A stretch of DNA of 43,205 nt, taken from positions 1 through 43,205 of the IMG/VR virus record IMGVR_UViG_3300030012_002183; one strand, given 5' to 3'. The notes under the pieces were generated by a model that was given only the letters and a program-made list of their open reading frames with translations, searched no databases and was not told where the DNA came from. How positions within the stretch are numbered: position 1 is the first letter of the stretch; every line of letters starts with the position of its first letter. Source of the stretch: a virus. The position numbers and the translations under genes were made by a program. Shown piece after piece: positions 24,899 to 32,414 of this stretch.

Positions 24899-25780
24899 TT
24901 AAGCAAGAATACCTGCTTGGTAGCACCATCCCATACCTGCGGGGAGTTTGATTACCATTGAAATGCCCTGGCCGTATTCACGGAAGTCGAGGAAGTATAG
25001 GATTGCATCGCCATTCACATTGGCCAGCACATTTTCCAATCCACCCTCATACGACCATTCAAAGTGGCTTTCTTTGTCGTCTGTTGATTGGGGAATCTGT
25101 GGAACACCCGACCCATCAAATAGGGTTGTGGTGAAGCCTTTCATTTCTTCACCCACACCGACGGTCAATCCCTTTTCATCAAAGGTGAACTTGTATCGGT
25201 TCAATCGCTGACCGTTGATGTTGTCGGCACGCAAAGCCTCGTGGAGCTCGTTGGCGTCAATTGCCATGCGAATGAATGGTTCAAGTCGGTCGCCATTTGA
25301 CATCTGATACCCGATGAACACCGGGTCGCCCTCGTTAAAGAGTGTCCAATGAAACTTCTTGGATAGGTCATTGCTCTTCTTTGACCATTCGGTGATTGTG
25401 TCGGACGAGTGGGGGAATACCAAACCGTTCAATGAAGCAACCAGTGTGGTTTGCTTTTTACCGGATTTGACCAAAATCTTGTTGTTTGCGGCATCATGTG
25501 TGATTGAAACCGTCGAGCCATGATTGGCAAGAACGCCAAGAAATACATCAATGTCTGGAACGGGGATGGGATTAGCGTTAATGTTCTGTTCGGAGTCCAA
25601 CTCGACAGCGAAATTGGATAGGCTGGTCTTTCCATCCCGAACCAAAGAAAGCGTGTAGGCTTGTGTGCCATCAACTGCCAATTGACAACCGCTAACTTGC
25701 GGAACGGAACGGCCACCAACATTCTGGTATCGCTGTGTTCGCTTGAGCATGTTCACGAGTTGTTGTTTCTTGACTTGCAT
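24899..25780 (-). CDS. Sliding clamp, PCNA-like
   Basis: The 293-residue protein starts MQVKKQQLVNMLKRTQRY and has the repeated beta-alpha pattern of PCNA, with a C-terminal strand pair (NGDAILYFLDFREYGQGISM) like the end of archaeal clamps. Archaeal PCNA is about 245 residues, so this form has extra loops. It lies among the polymerase, RFC-like clamp loader and helicase genes, which strengthens the assignment; sequence similarity alone is weak. The predicted transcription start (about 25791) gives a 10-base leader with GGTGA 5 bases before ATG 25780; a leaderless GTG at 25789 would add three residues. Confidence 0.72.
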   Translation of the reverse strand: MQVKKQQLVNMLKRTQRYQNVGGRSVPQVSGCQLAVDGTQAYTLSLVRDGKTSLSNFAVELDSEQNINANPIPVPDIDVFLGVLANHGSTVSITHDAANNKILVKSGKKQTTLVASLNGLVFPHSSDTITEWSKKSNDLSKKFHWTLFNEGDPVFIGYQMSNGDRLEPFIRMAIDANELHEALRADNINGQRLNRYKFTFDEKGLTVGVGEEMKGFTTTLFDGSGVPQIPQSTDDKESHFEWSYEGGLENVLANVNGDAILYFLDFREYGQGISMVIKLPAGMGWCYQAGILA

Positions 25781-25812
25781 GTGTCTCACCTATTCTGTCC
25801 TTTGTCCATTTA

Positions 25813-25822
25813 GCATATAAAG
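25813..25822 (-). promoter_or_regulatory. TATA box CTTTATATGC, sliding clamp gene
   Basis: Minus-strand CGGCGT plus CTTTATATGC, identical over 16 bases to the box before the Cas4-like gene. Distance to ATG 25780 is 35 bases, leaving room for a short GGTGA leader. Confidence 0.75.
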
Positions 25823-25830
25823 ACGCCGCT

Positions 25831-26040
25831 TCACAACCTGTAAATCCATGTTCCATGCGGGGGTTTGATGTCAGATTGTATTTCATCAATCGCCTTCCAC
25901 ACTTTGTTCATGGCGGGGATGTCGTCGAGGACCATTTGCATTTCTGCAATCACGGCCTTTAACATCTTAACCTCACTTTCCAATTCGTCAATCCGTGAGG
26001 ATTGCGTGTTGAAACTGGCTCCGGGGAGTGGAGAACCCAT
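25831..26040 (-). CDS. Small coiled-coil protein, unknown
   Basis: The 69-residue product has a central heptad-type helix (SRIDELESEVKMLKAVIAEM) and an aromatic C-terminus. GGTGA lies 4 bases before ATG 26040, formed by the end of the RecA-like gene. A small oligomerising partner of the recombination or RPA proteins in the same operon would fit; this is not shown. Confidence 0.6.
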   Translation of the reverse strand: MGSPLPGASFNTQSSRIDELESEVKMLKAVIAEMQMVLDDIPAMNKVWKAIDEIQSDIKPPHGTWIYRL

Positions 26041-26044
26041 TCAT

Positions 26045-26971
26045 TCACCACTTCAATTCGGGGATGCCGTTCCACTTGACTTTCTTGTTCTTGATGGTGA
26101 GAATGTCGTGGGTTGAACCAACAAGCTCCATGCCACGGCCTTTGATTTCCTCGACAGTTGCTCGGACAACCCATTCGCCCTCATCCAAAGAATCGTCGGC
26201 CTTGACACCAGCAGCGTCGTCGCCTTTGTTGCGGTATCGGGCAAGGAAGACTTGTTGGGAAACGATGCGCTGGGTGCCCTCCACCCAATCAACCTTTTCA
26301 CCAATCTTCATCAGACCCTTTTGACCTCCACCCACATCCACATAGGTCTTGTGGTCTTTCAGGTGGAAGGTGAAGAACACCTTTTCAATGGAAAGAGCGT
26401 GGACACGGTTCACGATGTCTCGGAACAGTTGGTTGCGTGTGCGCCATTCCTTTTGGTTGAAGGAGTCGCCTTCTTCCTTGATGGTTCCCCGTTCAAGGAG
26501 TTTGGCGGTCATGGCAAACTCGCACCACTTCATAAATGTCGAGCCACCGTCAAAAATGACCGCACCGTGGGAATCCGCATTCTCCTGAATGTCTTCGGAA
26601 AGAAGGTTCACGAACCAACCCACTTTGTCAATCAAAGCGGACCAGTTGGTGGTGTTGTCCTCGTTGAAGATGGATTCGTCCGATTCGTCGTAGAGGGAGA
26701 AAATGTTGATGTTGTCTGCCTTTGGATAAAGGTGGGCAACGGTTTCACGAGCGGAGTTGTCAAAGTCAAAGACGGTGATGGTTTTACCCGAATCAACACC
26801 GGCCAGGTCCAAAGCGAGACCCGTCTTGCAGGTGTTCTCTTTGCCGACCAAAGCCATGCGAACAGGTGTGGCGTTTCGTCGAGCCTTTTGGCGTTCAAAC
26901 ACGGCCCTCATGTGTTCTCGGCCGTATTTGGGAGCCTCGGGCTCGGTGGTTGCGGATTGTCCCCAACCCAT
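26045..26971 (-). CDS. RecA/Sak4-like recombination ATPase
   Basis: The 308-residue protein has a Walker A loop VGKENTCKT (G43-T50) and a Walker B strand GAVIFDGG (D141). The Sak4-like (AAA_24 type) core includes FTFHLKDHKTYVDVGGGQKG after the second acidic block. Sak4-type proteins anneal or exchange single strands together with an SSB; here it directly follows the RPA-like gene. ATG 26971 overlaps the upstream stop by one base and is preferred to GTG 26983. The Walker A loop has a Cys just before the Lys, unlike the usual small residue. Confidence 0.8.
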   Translation of the reverse strand: MGWGQSATTEPEAPKYGREHMRAVFERQKARRNATPVRMALVGKENTCKTGLALDLAGVDSGKTITVFDFDNSARETVAHLYPKADNINIFSLYDESDESIFNEDNTTNWSALIDKVGWFVNLLSEDIQENADSHGAVIFDGGSTFMKWCEFAMTAKLLERGTIKEEGDSFNQKEWRTRNQLFRDIVNRVHALSIEKVFFTFHLKDHKTYVDVGGGQKGLMKIGEKVDWVEGTQRIVSQQVFLARYRNKGDDAAGVKADDSLDEGEWVVRATVEEIKGRGMELVGSTHDILTIKNKKVKWNGIPELKW

Positions 26972-28182
26972 CAGGCATCCCACCCATCATCTGCGTTGTT
27001 GGCAACGGGGGCGACCTCATCAACGATGAACCAGCCGTAATTGGACATGCGGGGCTCGCCGTCTTTGTTCTTCCAAACGGCACCCGTGGCCAGGATGGAT
27101 GAACCAACTGCAAAGGTCATGCGGTCAGCGTGGTCGGCCGGAACCCGAATCTCCACGGATGGGGCGGCAAAGTCCACAAGGTCTCCAACGACGATGGTGT
27201 AGCCACCGTTGTCAGCGGCGTCAATGTGCGAAACCTCGCCAACAACACCAATCCACTGGTCCCACCAATCCTCATCGTCCTTGTGGTCGTCGTAATACTT
27301 GCCGAGGTCATTGAATGACAGCAACAATTGGTGTGGTTTCAAGAACGAAGTCAAGAAGCCCTCGTTGTTTGAATCCAAAGGTGGACCGGGCAAGACGGAT
27401 GCGGCATCGGGGTCTTCGGTGAAGAAGGAAACACCACGGCGGGTCCATGCACGACCGTTTCCGGTCTTGGCATTGGGCTTGCCAGGTTTGACGGGAATGA
27501 CGCCGGGAACAAAGGTGGGCTGAACCGGAATCGCTTCATCACCCGTGAACTTGATTTCATACGGCTGAACATCGCCGCCGTCCAAAGAACCAAGGAAAAG
27601 ACAAGTGCGCTCCGGGTCGCTGGTTGGTCGAGGGGCACCGTAGCGGTAATTGTCGTCGCCACTGGGCCACTTGGGCATACCCTTGTCAGCGACGAGGTAA
27701 TAGTGGAAGCCTTTGTCGTGCTCCACCGTTCCCTTTGGCAAGGAAATGACAAACTCCTCCGATGAACCCGCTTCAAAGGCGGTCTTGTTCACCAGCGATG
27801 GGTTGGCAAGGCGGTTGAATCCACCTTCAACGGGGGTGTAGAGGACGATGGCACCATTGGAAACCAACGCCTCAAGTTCGTTGTCTCCCATGTCGGCAAG
27901 TTGGGTGTTCATCTTGCGGTAGGCCATCTTCGCCCAATCCTTGTAGGGGGGCGATGTGATGAAACAACCACGGAGCTCGACGCAACCGGACGAAGCGATG
28001 CTTCGTTGTTGGGTGATGAGTTGTCGTGCGGCGATTCGCACAGCACGGGTGTTTTGCTCTTCCGGGCTGAAAGAGCCATCCCATGTGGCTTTGTTCTCAT
28101 CAAGAACCTTCTGCACCTGACGCTCAAGGCGTCCTGGGGTGGTTCCTACTTGTTTTGCTACGGCTTGCATATCGGTGGTCAT
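26971..28182 (-). CDS. RPA-like single-stranded DNA-binding protein
   Basis: The 403-residue protein has an N-terminal helical part (residues 1-60) and then beta-rich sequence. A clear OB-fold pattern lies near the C-terminus (IGVVGEVSHIDAADNGGYTI, then VEIRVPADHADRMTF and GSSILATGAVW), ending in an acidic tail DDGWDA like that of many SSBs. It probably coats single strands and recruits the Sak4-like ATPase encoded next. This is the one long first gene with a classic leader: AGGAGGAAC precedes ATG 28182, and the TATA box is 38 bases away. Confidence 0.7.
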   Translation of the reverse strand: MTTDMQAVAKQVGTTPGRLERQVQKVLDENKATWDGSFSPEEQNTRAVRIAARQLITQQRSIASSGCVELRGCFITSPPYKDWAKMAYRKMNTQLADMGDNELEALVSNGAIVLYTPVEGGFNRLANPSLVNKTAFEAGSSEEFVISLPKGTVEHDKGFHYYLVADKGMPKWPSGDDNYRYGAPRPTSDPERTCLFLGSLDGGDVQPYEIKFTGDEAIPVQPTFVPGVIPVKPGKPNAKTGNGRAWTRRGVSFFTEDPDAASVLPGPPLDSNNEGFLTSFLKPHQLLLSFNDLGKYYDDHKDDEDWWDQWIGVVGEVSHIDAADNGGYTIVVGDLVDFAAPSVEIRVPADHADRMTFAVGSSILATGAVWKNKDGEPRMSNYGWFIVDEVAPVANNADDGWDA

Positions 28183-28217
28183 GTTTTGTTCCTCCTATTT
28201 GATGGGTTGTCCACATA

Positions 28218-28227
28218 GGATATAAAG
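28218..28227 (-). promoter_or_regulatory. TATA box CTTTATATCC, RPA/Sak4 operon
   Basis: Minus-strand CGGTGT plus CTTTATATCC. Transcription should start near 28196, giving a leader of about 14 bases that opens with AGGAGGA. Confidence 0.75.
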
Positions 28228-28243
28228 ACACCGATGGTTGTTC

Positions 28244-29161
28244 TTAACCACACAATGTCCTCACAAACTCGTGGACTGCTATCGTATCATCAACGCCATT
28301 TATCAAATCCCGCTCGGCCTGAACTGCCGCTGATATAACCCGACGCATGGCTTCATCGGATGCTGGGTTCTCCAATGCGTAGTCAAAGAGGCCACGCACC
28401 AACTTACGGGGGTTCTTGACGAACCCACCTGTCAATTCTTTGTAGGCACCCTGAACATCATGGGAACGGAAACAAAGTCGGAGTACGAGTGAATAATTCA
28501 CATCGGGGGAAAGAAGCGATTGGATGAATTGTTGCTTCGAGGTATCGGTGGGCTTTGACGCATAGGTTTGTAGGGCTCCGATGGCATTCCGCATGTCTCC
28601 CGAATGCCCCTTACAAATAGCACGAATGTCCACATCGGGTATGTCGAGGGACTCACATGATGCAATGATTCCCAACCGCTTAGCCATTGACTCCTCATCA
28701 ACGGGTTCAAAGGTTCTTACCTGGCATCGTGATTGTAGCCACGGACTGACCTTTGTGAGGTCATTGCATGTTAGGATGAAATAGCACGACGATTCTTCAA
28801 TCACACCCTTTAGGGCATCTTGTGCTTGTGGAGTCAATCGGTCGGCTTCGTCCAAAAAGATGATAACCTCGTTTAGACCGCTACGAGATAGGGGAATGAT
28901 GTATTCCTCGATGAACTCTATCCCACGGAGTTTCTTTGATGATGCATTGAACTTGTGAAGTTGCCAACCCAAGGTTTGTGAAATGATAAAGGCCATTGTG
29001 GTTTTACCTGTGCCCGCCCCATACGAGTTGAAGATGAAGTGTTGCATGGGCGCACCGTCATAGAGAATGGCGTTGATTTCTTCCTTGATGGATTCGTTTC
29101 CGACGAAATCCCAAATAGCCTCGGGTCGGTGTGTTTCCCACCAAATGTTTCTTTTGTTCAT
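28244..29161 (-). CDS. rfcS: Clamp loader, RFC small-subunit-like
   Basis: The 305-residue protein has the RFC boxes: WWETHRPEAIWDFVG at the N-terminus, Walker A SYGAGTGKTT (G48-T54), Walker B IIFLDEADRLT (D104-E105) and the SRC motif LQSRCQ (144-146). A C-terminal helical collar follows. Cellular archaea use four small subunits plus one large one; only this subunit is seen here, so it may form a homo-oligomer or pair with the host large subunit. ATG 29161 overlaps the upstream stop by one base. Confidence 0.92.
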   Translation of the reverse strand: MNKRNIWWETHRPEAIWDFVGNESIKEEINAILYDGAPMQHFIFNSYGAGTGKTTMAFIISQTLGWQLHKFNASSKKLRGIEFIEEYIIPLSRSGLNEVIIFLDEADRLTPQAQDALKGVIEESSCYFILTCNDLTKVSPWLQSRCQVRTFEPVDEESMAKRLGIIASCESLDIPDVDIRAICKGHSGDMRNAIGALQTYASKPTDTSKQQFIQSLLSPDVNYSLVLRLCFRSHDVQGAYKELTGGFVKNPRKLVRGLFDYALENPASDEAMRRVISAAVQAERDLINGVDDTIAVHEFVRTLCG

Positions 29162-29304
29162 CAGTATTCACCCGCCCTGCGTTCACCCAAAAGGAAGATG
29201 ACTTCTTCTCTACACATCCTACAAAGTCGGTCGAGGTCTTCGGGGCCATTGCAGTCTTTGCCTTCGCAAATCAAACATTCGGAGTATTCGTCTGCATCGG
29301 TCAT
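29161..29304 (-). CDS. Zinc-finger microprotein upstream of clamp loader (47 aa)
   Basis: The product begins MTDADEYSECLICEGKDC and has CxxC pairs (CLIC, then CRMC) with an extra Cys between. ATG 29304 is used instead of a longer in-frame start because GGAGGAAGAA lies directly before it and it forms ATGA with the previous stop. Function unknown. Confidence 0.6.
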   Translation of the reverse strand: MTDADEYSECLICEGKDCNGPEDLDRLCRMCREEVIFLLGERRAGEY

Positions 29305-29396
29305 TCTTCTTCCTCCGTGTTCCTTTTGAAATCTTCTTCTTTTTTGTAGCCAAGCATAGCCCAAAAGGCTCGACCCATCATAGAACCTTTGCTCAA
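29301..29396 (-). CDS. Microprotein (26-31 aa)
   Basis: A frame from ATG 29381 encodes 26 residues (MMGRAFWAMLGYKKEEDF, ending NTEEEE); a TTG at 29396 that overlaps the previous stop would give 31. The stop overlaps the next ATG as ATGA, and the final Glu codons are the SD of the next gene. Overlap at both ends is the main support. It may serve mostly as a translational coupler. Confidence 0.4.
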   Translation of the reverse strand: MSKGSMMGRAFWAMLGYKKEEDFKRNTEEEE

Positions 29397-29551
29397 CCAA
29401 TCACCTTTGATGATTCTTCCCAAAACCTAAGTGCAACGGCGACCTCACATTCATGGTCGCCACAAGAATAATAGGAAACAGGGCAATAGATGTCGTCCTC
29501 CTTGACGGCATCATTTTGACAGTTTGAACATTTTGGCTTTCCCCAAGTCAT
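29393..29551 (-). CDS. Zinc-binding microprotein (52 aa)
   Basis: The frame starts at ATG 29551 (ATGA overlap with the previous stop) and ends at TGA 29395-29393. It begins MTWGKPKCSNCQNDAVKEDD, with Cys at 8, 11, 23, 30 and 35 and a His at 33, enough for one zinc site. The C-terminal part (VAVALRFWEESSKVIG) is an amphipathic helix. Function unknown. Confidence 0.55.
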   Translation of the reverse strand: MTWGKPKCSNCQNDAVKEDDIYCPVSYYSCGDHECEVAVALRFWEESSKVIG

Positions 29552-29733
29552 CCCAACATCGCCTCCTCGTAGGATTGCTTCGCCATCATGTCAAGCTCGT
29601 AGTCGCAGTATTCGCAGGTGCCGTGATTGATGTGGGCGAGGTTATCACACATCTTGCAGAATGTCAAATCATACTTCTGAAGAAAGTGGGAGAACATTGA
29701 CCGTTGGATTCGTTGCACGAGCCTTTTGACCAT
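29548..29733 (-). CDS. Zinc-finger microprotein, first gene of clamp loader operon (61 aa)
   Basis: From ATG 29733 the product begins MVKRLVQRIQRSMFSHFLQK, a basic helix, followed by CKMC (26/29) and CEYC (40/43) and an acidic helix. ATG 29733 is chosen over a longer frame because it lies exactly 24 bases from the TATA box at 29755-29764. A basic helix joined to a zinc knuckle suggests nucleic acid binding. Confidence 0.6.
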   Translation of the reverse strand: MVKRLVQRIQRSMFSHFLQKYDLTFCKMCDNLAHINHGTCEYCDYELDMMAKQSYEEAMLG

Positions 29734-29754
29734 GTTTGAATCATGGACGGCACA

Positions 29755-29764
29755 GCATATAAAG
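29755..29764 (-). promoter_or_regulatory. TATA box CTTTATATGC, clamp loader operon
   Basis: Minus-strand CGGTGT plus CTTTATATGC, 24 bases before ATG 29733. Confidence 0.75.
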
Positions 29765-29780
29765 ACACCGATGGTGGACC

Positions 29781-30017
29781 TCATGCCCCATCTAACTGTG
29801 CTTTCAGCCATGTAATCTCGTAGCGCAAATCACGGATGATGGTTTCCGCCAAGATGCTACTTATTTTTTGGAAGTGGCGACCGCATCGAGGACAATCGCC
29901 CCACAATCCTTCCGATAACTCCATGTCCGGTGCATGGGTGCATTGGAGGCCACATTTGGCACACCACGAATCAACACCCTTTACCTTCCATTCACAATTC
30001 CCATTACACGCCTCCAT
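29781..30017 (-). CDS. Cys-rich zinc protein with C-terminal coiled coil (78 aa)
   Basis: Cys residues at 4, 8, 19, 22, 26, 42 and 45 allow two zinc sites (CAKC and CPRC knuckles). Residues about 50-75 form a helix with heptad spacing (SSILAETIIRDLRYEITWLK). ATG 30017 overlaps the previous gene by 14 bases. Probably a small dimeric DNA- or protein-binding factor; no family recognised. Confidence 0.55.
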   Translation of the reverse strand: MEACNGNCEWKVKGVDSWCAKCGLQCTHAPDMELSEGLWGDCPRCGRHFQKISSILAETIIRDLRYEITWLKAQLDGA

Positions 30018-30324
30018 TTATCTGACCCCCCGATATGAACATGAAACATTGTATTACCTTACGATTATGGTTTAGGTTGATTGCCTTTAGTGCTTCGCCA
30101 GCATCATCTATCTCGTTGAACATTACGATGTGCATAGCCATTCCTGCTTCATCCGGTCGAGCATCACAAAACCAAAAGCCCCGTGAATCATCTACAAGGT
30201 CGCAATACCTACCGGCCGAAAACCAACAATCCTTGCCACGAAGGAATGAAATATCCACCTCCCGTGTCAGGCTATGGTCTTTGTGCGGGTATGCCGCTAC
30301 TAAATCTCCGGCCCCCGGTATCAT
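30004..30324 (-). CDS. Unknown protein (106 aa)
   Basis: ATG 30324 forms ATGA with the previous stop; the longer in-frame start is therefore not used. The product begins MIPGAGDLVAAYPHKDHSL and includes GFWFCDARPDEAGMAMHIVM, a compact alpha/beta pattern without a known motif. It is coupled on both sides to zinc proteins. Confidence 0.6.
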   Translation of the reverse strand: MIPGAGDLVAAYPHKDHSLTREVDISFLRGKDCWFSAGRYCDLVDDSRGFWFCDARPDEAGMAMHIVMFNEIDDAGEALKAINLNHNRKVIQCFMFISGGQINGGV

Positions 30325-30512
30325 GCTGACATCAACCCCGTTCCTCCACACCGTTCACAATCCGGGTCTTTTTTGCAGTCGCATGGCATTTGGAGCTTTT
30401 GACCATCAAACAGACAAAAATACTCACCAGTCATTCGGTTTATGATGGTGTGTTTTTGGGCTCGGAAGCAATTGCATTTTGGGCACTTTCCAATCCATGT
30501 TTCACTCGCCAT
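30321..30512 (-). CDS. Zinc protein with DnaJ-type Cys motif (63 aa)
   Basis: The product begins MASETWIGKCPKCNCFRAQK. It has CPKC at the start and CDCKKDPDCERCGGTG near the end; CERCGGTG matches the CxxCxGxG repeat of DnaJ zinc domains. A DnaJ-like fold is only suggested, as J-domain residues are absent. The ATG overlaps the previous gene by 11 bases. Confidence 0.6.
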   Translation of the reverse strand: MASETWIGKCPKCNCFRAQKHTIINRMTGEYFCLFDGQKLQMPCDCKKDPDCERCGGTGLMSA

Positions 30513-30822
30513 CGGTTTCCCCCCAAAGGTCGGGGTATGCCCTTGTCATGTAGGCACGGTGGAGCAAAAGGTATGCGAGTAGGTCGTCAATCAATTCTGC
30601 TTCATTTGCTTTGCTCATGTTTGACACAACAGCATTTGCTGCCCTGTCAATGTAGGTTCGCAATTTTTTCTGCAGATTGGGAATGATGTGGATTGAAGAA
30701 ACCTTCCTATCGAGTATTGGAAGGATGTTGTGATACATGGTGAGTCTTGTTGTGTTTAGTGCCCCGTGGAGTAAAGCAACCTCCTCGTCCACCAAATACC
30801 ACCCACGGTCCTCCGGCACCAT
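30502..30822 (-). CDS. Helical protein, unknown (106 aa)
   Basis: From ATG 30822 the product begins MVPEDRGWYLVDEEVALLHG and is almost all helix (NLQKKLRTYIDRAANAVVSN; ELIDDLLAYLLLHRAYMTRA). ATG 30822 is 23 bases from the TATA box, so the longer frame to 30939 is rejected. It is first in the operon of zinc proteins. No family recognised. Confidence 0.6.
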   Translation of the reverse strand: MVPEDRGWYLVDEEVALLHGALNTTRLTMYHNILPILDRKVSSIHIIPNLQKKLRTYIDRAANAVVSNMSKANEAELIDDLLAYLLLHRAYMTRAYPDLWGETDGE

Positions 30823-30842
30823 GTAGTGCTGTTGTTTGCGTA

Positions 30843-30852
30843 GGATATAAAG
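30843..30852 (-). promoter_or_regulatory. TATA box CTTTATATCC before 30822
   Basis: Minus-strand CGGTGT plus CTTTATATCC, 23 bases from ATG 30822. Confidence 0.7.
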
Positions 30853-30860
30853 ACACCGAT

Positions 30861-31265
30861 TCAAACACTTGATGATTTTACGCAGAACAAACAACGACCG
30901 TCGAGATAGTCCTTGCGTTTCCGGGCGCACTCCAAACACCGAATCACATCATGGGACTCCTCCGCCGTTAGGAGTTTGTCGGGCATGGACATGACAAGTT
31001 CCCTTTCGCTTTTGATGATGTCTCGGTTGATGTCAAAAAGCGTGTGTGTTGCTCGGTTGCCCGATTCAGTCTCTACCACGACCTTTCCGACCTCGACCAC
31101 CTGACATGACTTGTGAAGTAGCGATGATATGGAATGTTCCGTCGGTATCTTCAACAATCGGTTCTCGTCCATGATGCGTTGGTAAATCTCGCTTTTGTTC
31201 ATGGCCCCATGTTTCCAAAGAGTCTCCAAAAGGATTCTTCTAAGAATGGTGTTTCGGCCTCGCAT
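30861..31265 (-). CDS. Winged-helix protein with C-terminal zinc knuckle
   Basis: The 134-residue protein begins MRGRNTILRRILLETLWKHG and reads like a winged helix (NKSEIYQRIMDENRLLKIPT, then a wing ending THTLFDINRD). At the C-terminus CLEC and CLFC pairs make a zinc site (residues about 106-128). This architecture suits a small transcription factor. ATG 31265 is about 26 bases from a TATA-like box. Confidence 0.65.
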   Translation of the reverse strand: MRGRNTILRRILLETLWKHGAMNKSEIYQRIMDENRLLKIPTEHSISSLLHKSCQVVEVGKVVVETESGNRATHTLFDINRDIIKSERELVMSMPDKLLTAEESHDVIRCLECARKRKDYLDGRCLFCVKSSSV

Positions 31266-31289
31266 CACAAAGGGATATTTGAATGATGC

Positions 31290-31297
31290 CTATAACT
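31290..31297 (-). promoter_or_regulatory. TATA-like box for winged-helix gene
   Basis: Minus-strand AGTTATAG lies about 26 bases before ATG 31265. It directly follows the stop of the small membrane protein gene. Confidence 0.5.
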
Positions 31298-31477
31298 TCA
31301 ATCATGTTCAAATACAGTAAGTGATTGAAAGAGGTTATCCCCCACATCAGCGTCATTGATGTGATAGTGCTCACCATCCATGCGGGCTTGGGCTTTTGCA
31401 TAGAGTGGGTCATAGATTGCTTTCCAAATCAAACCCAGGAGAATAAACAACCCGAACAGAATGAAATCTATAACCAT
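31298..31477 (-). CDS. Single-pass membrane protein (59 aa)
   Basis: A frame from ATG 31477 to TGA 31300-31298 encodes a product beginning MVIDFILFGLFILLGLIWKA, a clear membrane helix. A polar C-terminal part follows (DGEHYHINDADVGDNLF). It overlaps the end of the upstream gene by 10 bases and is the last gene of the helicase operon. Function unknown. Confidence 0.6.
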   Translation of the reverse strand: MVIDFILFGLFILLGLIWKAIYDPLYAKAQARMDGEHYHINDADVGDNLFQSLTVFEHD

Positions 31478-32133
31478 TGGGTTAGCGTTTCTTGAGTTTT
31501 GCCTATAACATCTTGCTTCGGGTTTGCATCACGCAGGTCGTTGCGTAGGTCTGGCGAAAGCGATAGCAGTTCGTGTGCATAGACATCAGATTCACGGAGG
31601 CCCATCGCTTCAAAGGCCTCCGGCTTTTCTTTCTTCTTAGGCCACTTTGGACTGCCACGCACAGGACGCACGCAGAACGCCGCTATCGCCCGTGGGTAGG
31701 TATCGGGTAGGGTGAACGCCGAAGCGGCCAACAGACGCCACGCAGACGGGTTGTTTTTGACATTCTCACGCAACCATGAAACCATCAATGGGACTGGCGT
31801 TTCACTTTGGGATAGAAGGCGGTATGCATACTTGCGGTCGTTCTTTGTCAGCATGGCGTTTAGTGGAGCGTTGTAGGATTGTTTGCTGGCGTTTAATGAT
31901 TCGTGGATGATGATTTGTTCCTTGATTGCCTTTGATAACTTAGGCACTTTGTCGCAGACAAACACCAAACGAAACGACACAACATCAATCCACTTCTTGA
32001 TGGTCTTTTCAGAAACCTTTTTGTCAAAGACGATGTAGGTTGTTCGAGGTGCCGTGGGCAAATACTCCATGCCGTGGGAAATGATGTAGTCTCCCTTTTG
32101 GAAGGGGCGTTCATCGGCGGTCAGAAAAATCAT
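31468..32133 (-). CDS. Unknown protein in helicase operon (221 aa)
   Basis: ATG 32133 forms ATGA with the previous stop. The product begins MIFLTADERPFQKGDYIISH. The N-terminal 90 residues have an alpha/beta pattern with FRLVFVCDKVPKLSKAIKEQ, and the middle is helical (DRKYAYRLLSQSETPVPLMV), loosely reminiscent of the delta/collar part of clamp loaders. That likeness is too weak to name it. It follows the MCM-like gene, so a replication role is plausible. Confidence 0.6.
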   Translation of the reverse strand: MIFLTADERPFQKGDYIISHGMEYLPTAPRTTYIVFDKKVSEKTIKKWIDVVSFRLVFVCDKVPKLSKAIKEQIIIHESLNASKQSYNAPLNAMLTKNDRKYAYRLLSQSETPVPLMVSWLRENVKNNPSAWRLLAASAFTLPDTYPRAIAAFCVRPVRGSPKWPKKKEKPEAFEAMGLRESDVYAHELLSLSPDLRNDLRDANPKQDVIGKTQETLTQWL

Positions 32134-32414
32134 GGTTCTTCCCATCCCGTGCCAATGCCGCAGTCATTTTGGTTCAATGCAAACTCGACGATTCGGCTTG
32201 CGGCGTTGCGGTTGATGTTCCATGCTTGGGCCAGCGACTTTTTGGTGATGGGGTATGACCCGACATACAACTGATACCCTTCGGTCAGTAGGCGAATCCA
32301 AACACCGTCATTTTTCATGGCCTCCCAAACGGAGGGGATGATGGAGTGCGGGACACTTCTCTTTATCCTACGCCAAGTGGGTTGCTTTGCCCACCACTCA
32401 CGACCTTTATTCAC
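32130..32414 (-). CDS. Small putative DNA-binding (HTH) protein (94 aa)
   Basis: The region SYPITKKSLAQAWNINRNAA followed by SRIVEFALNQ has helix-turn-helix spacing (residues about 53-82). The N-terminus is basic and Trp-rich (EWWAKQPTWRRIKRS). GTG 32414 or TTG 32417 would start it; both overlap the previous stop region. Probably DNA-binding. Confidence 0.5.
   Translation of the reverse strand: MNKGREWWAKQPTWRRIKRSVPHSIIPSVWEAMKNDGVWIRLLTEGYQLYVGSYPITKKSLAQAWNINRNAASRIVEFALNQNDCGIGTGWEEP

Noticed and set aside
26252-27040. 262-codon plus-strand open frame
   Set aside because: It lies wholly antisense to the Sak4-like gene, which has clear Walker motifs and operon context. The translation has no recognisable domain, and no promoter or SD precedes it.
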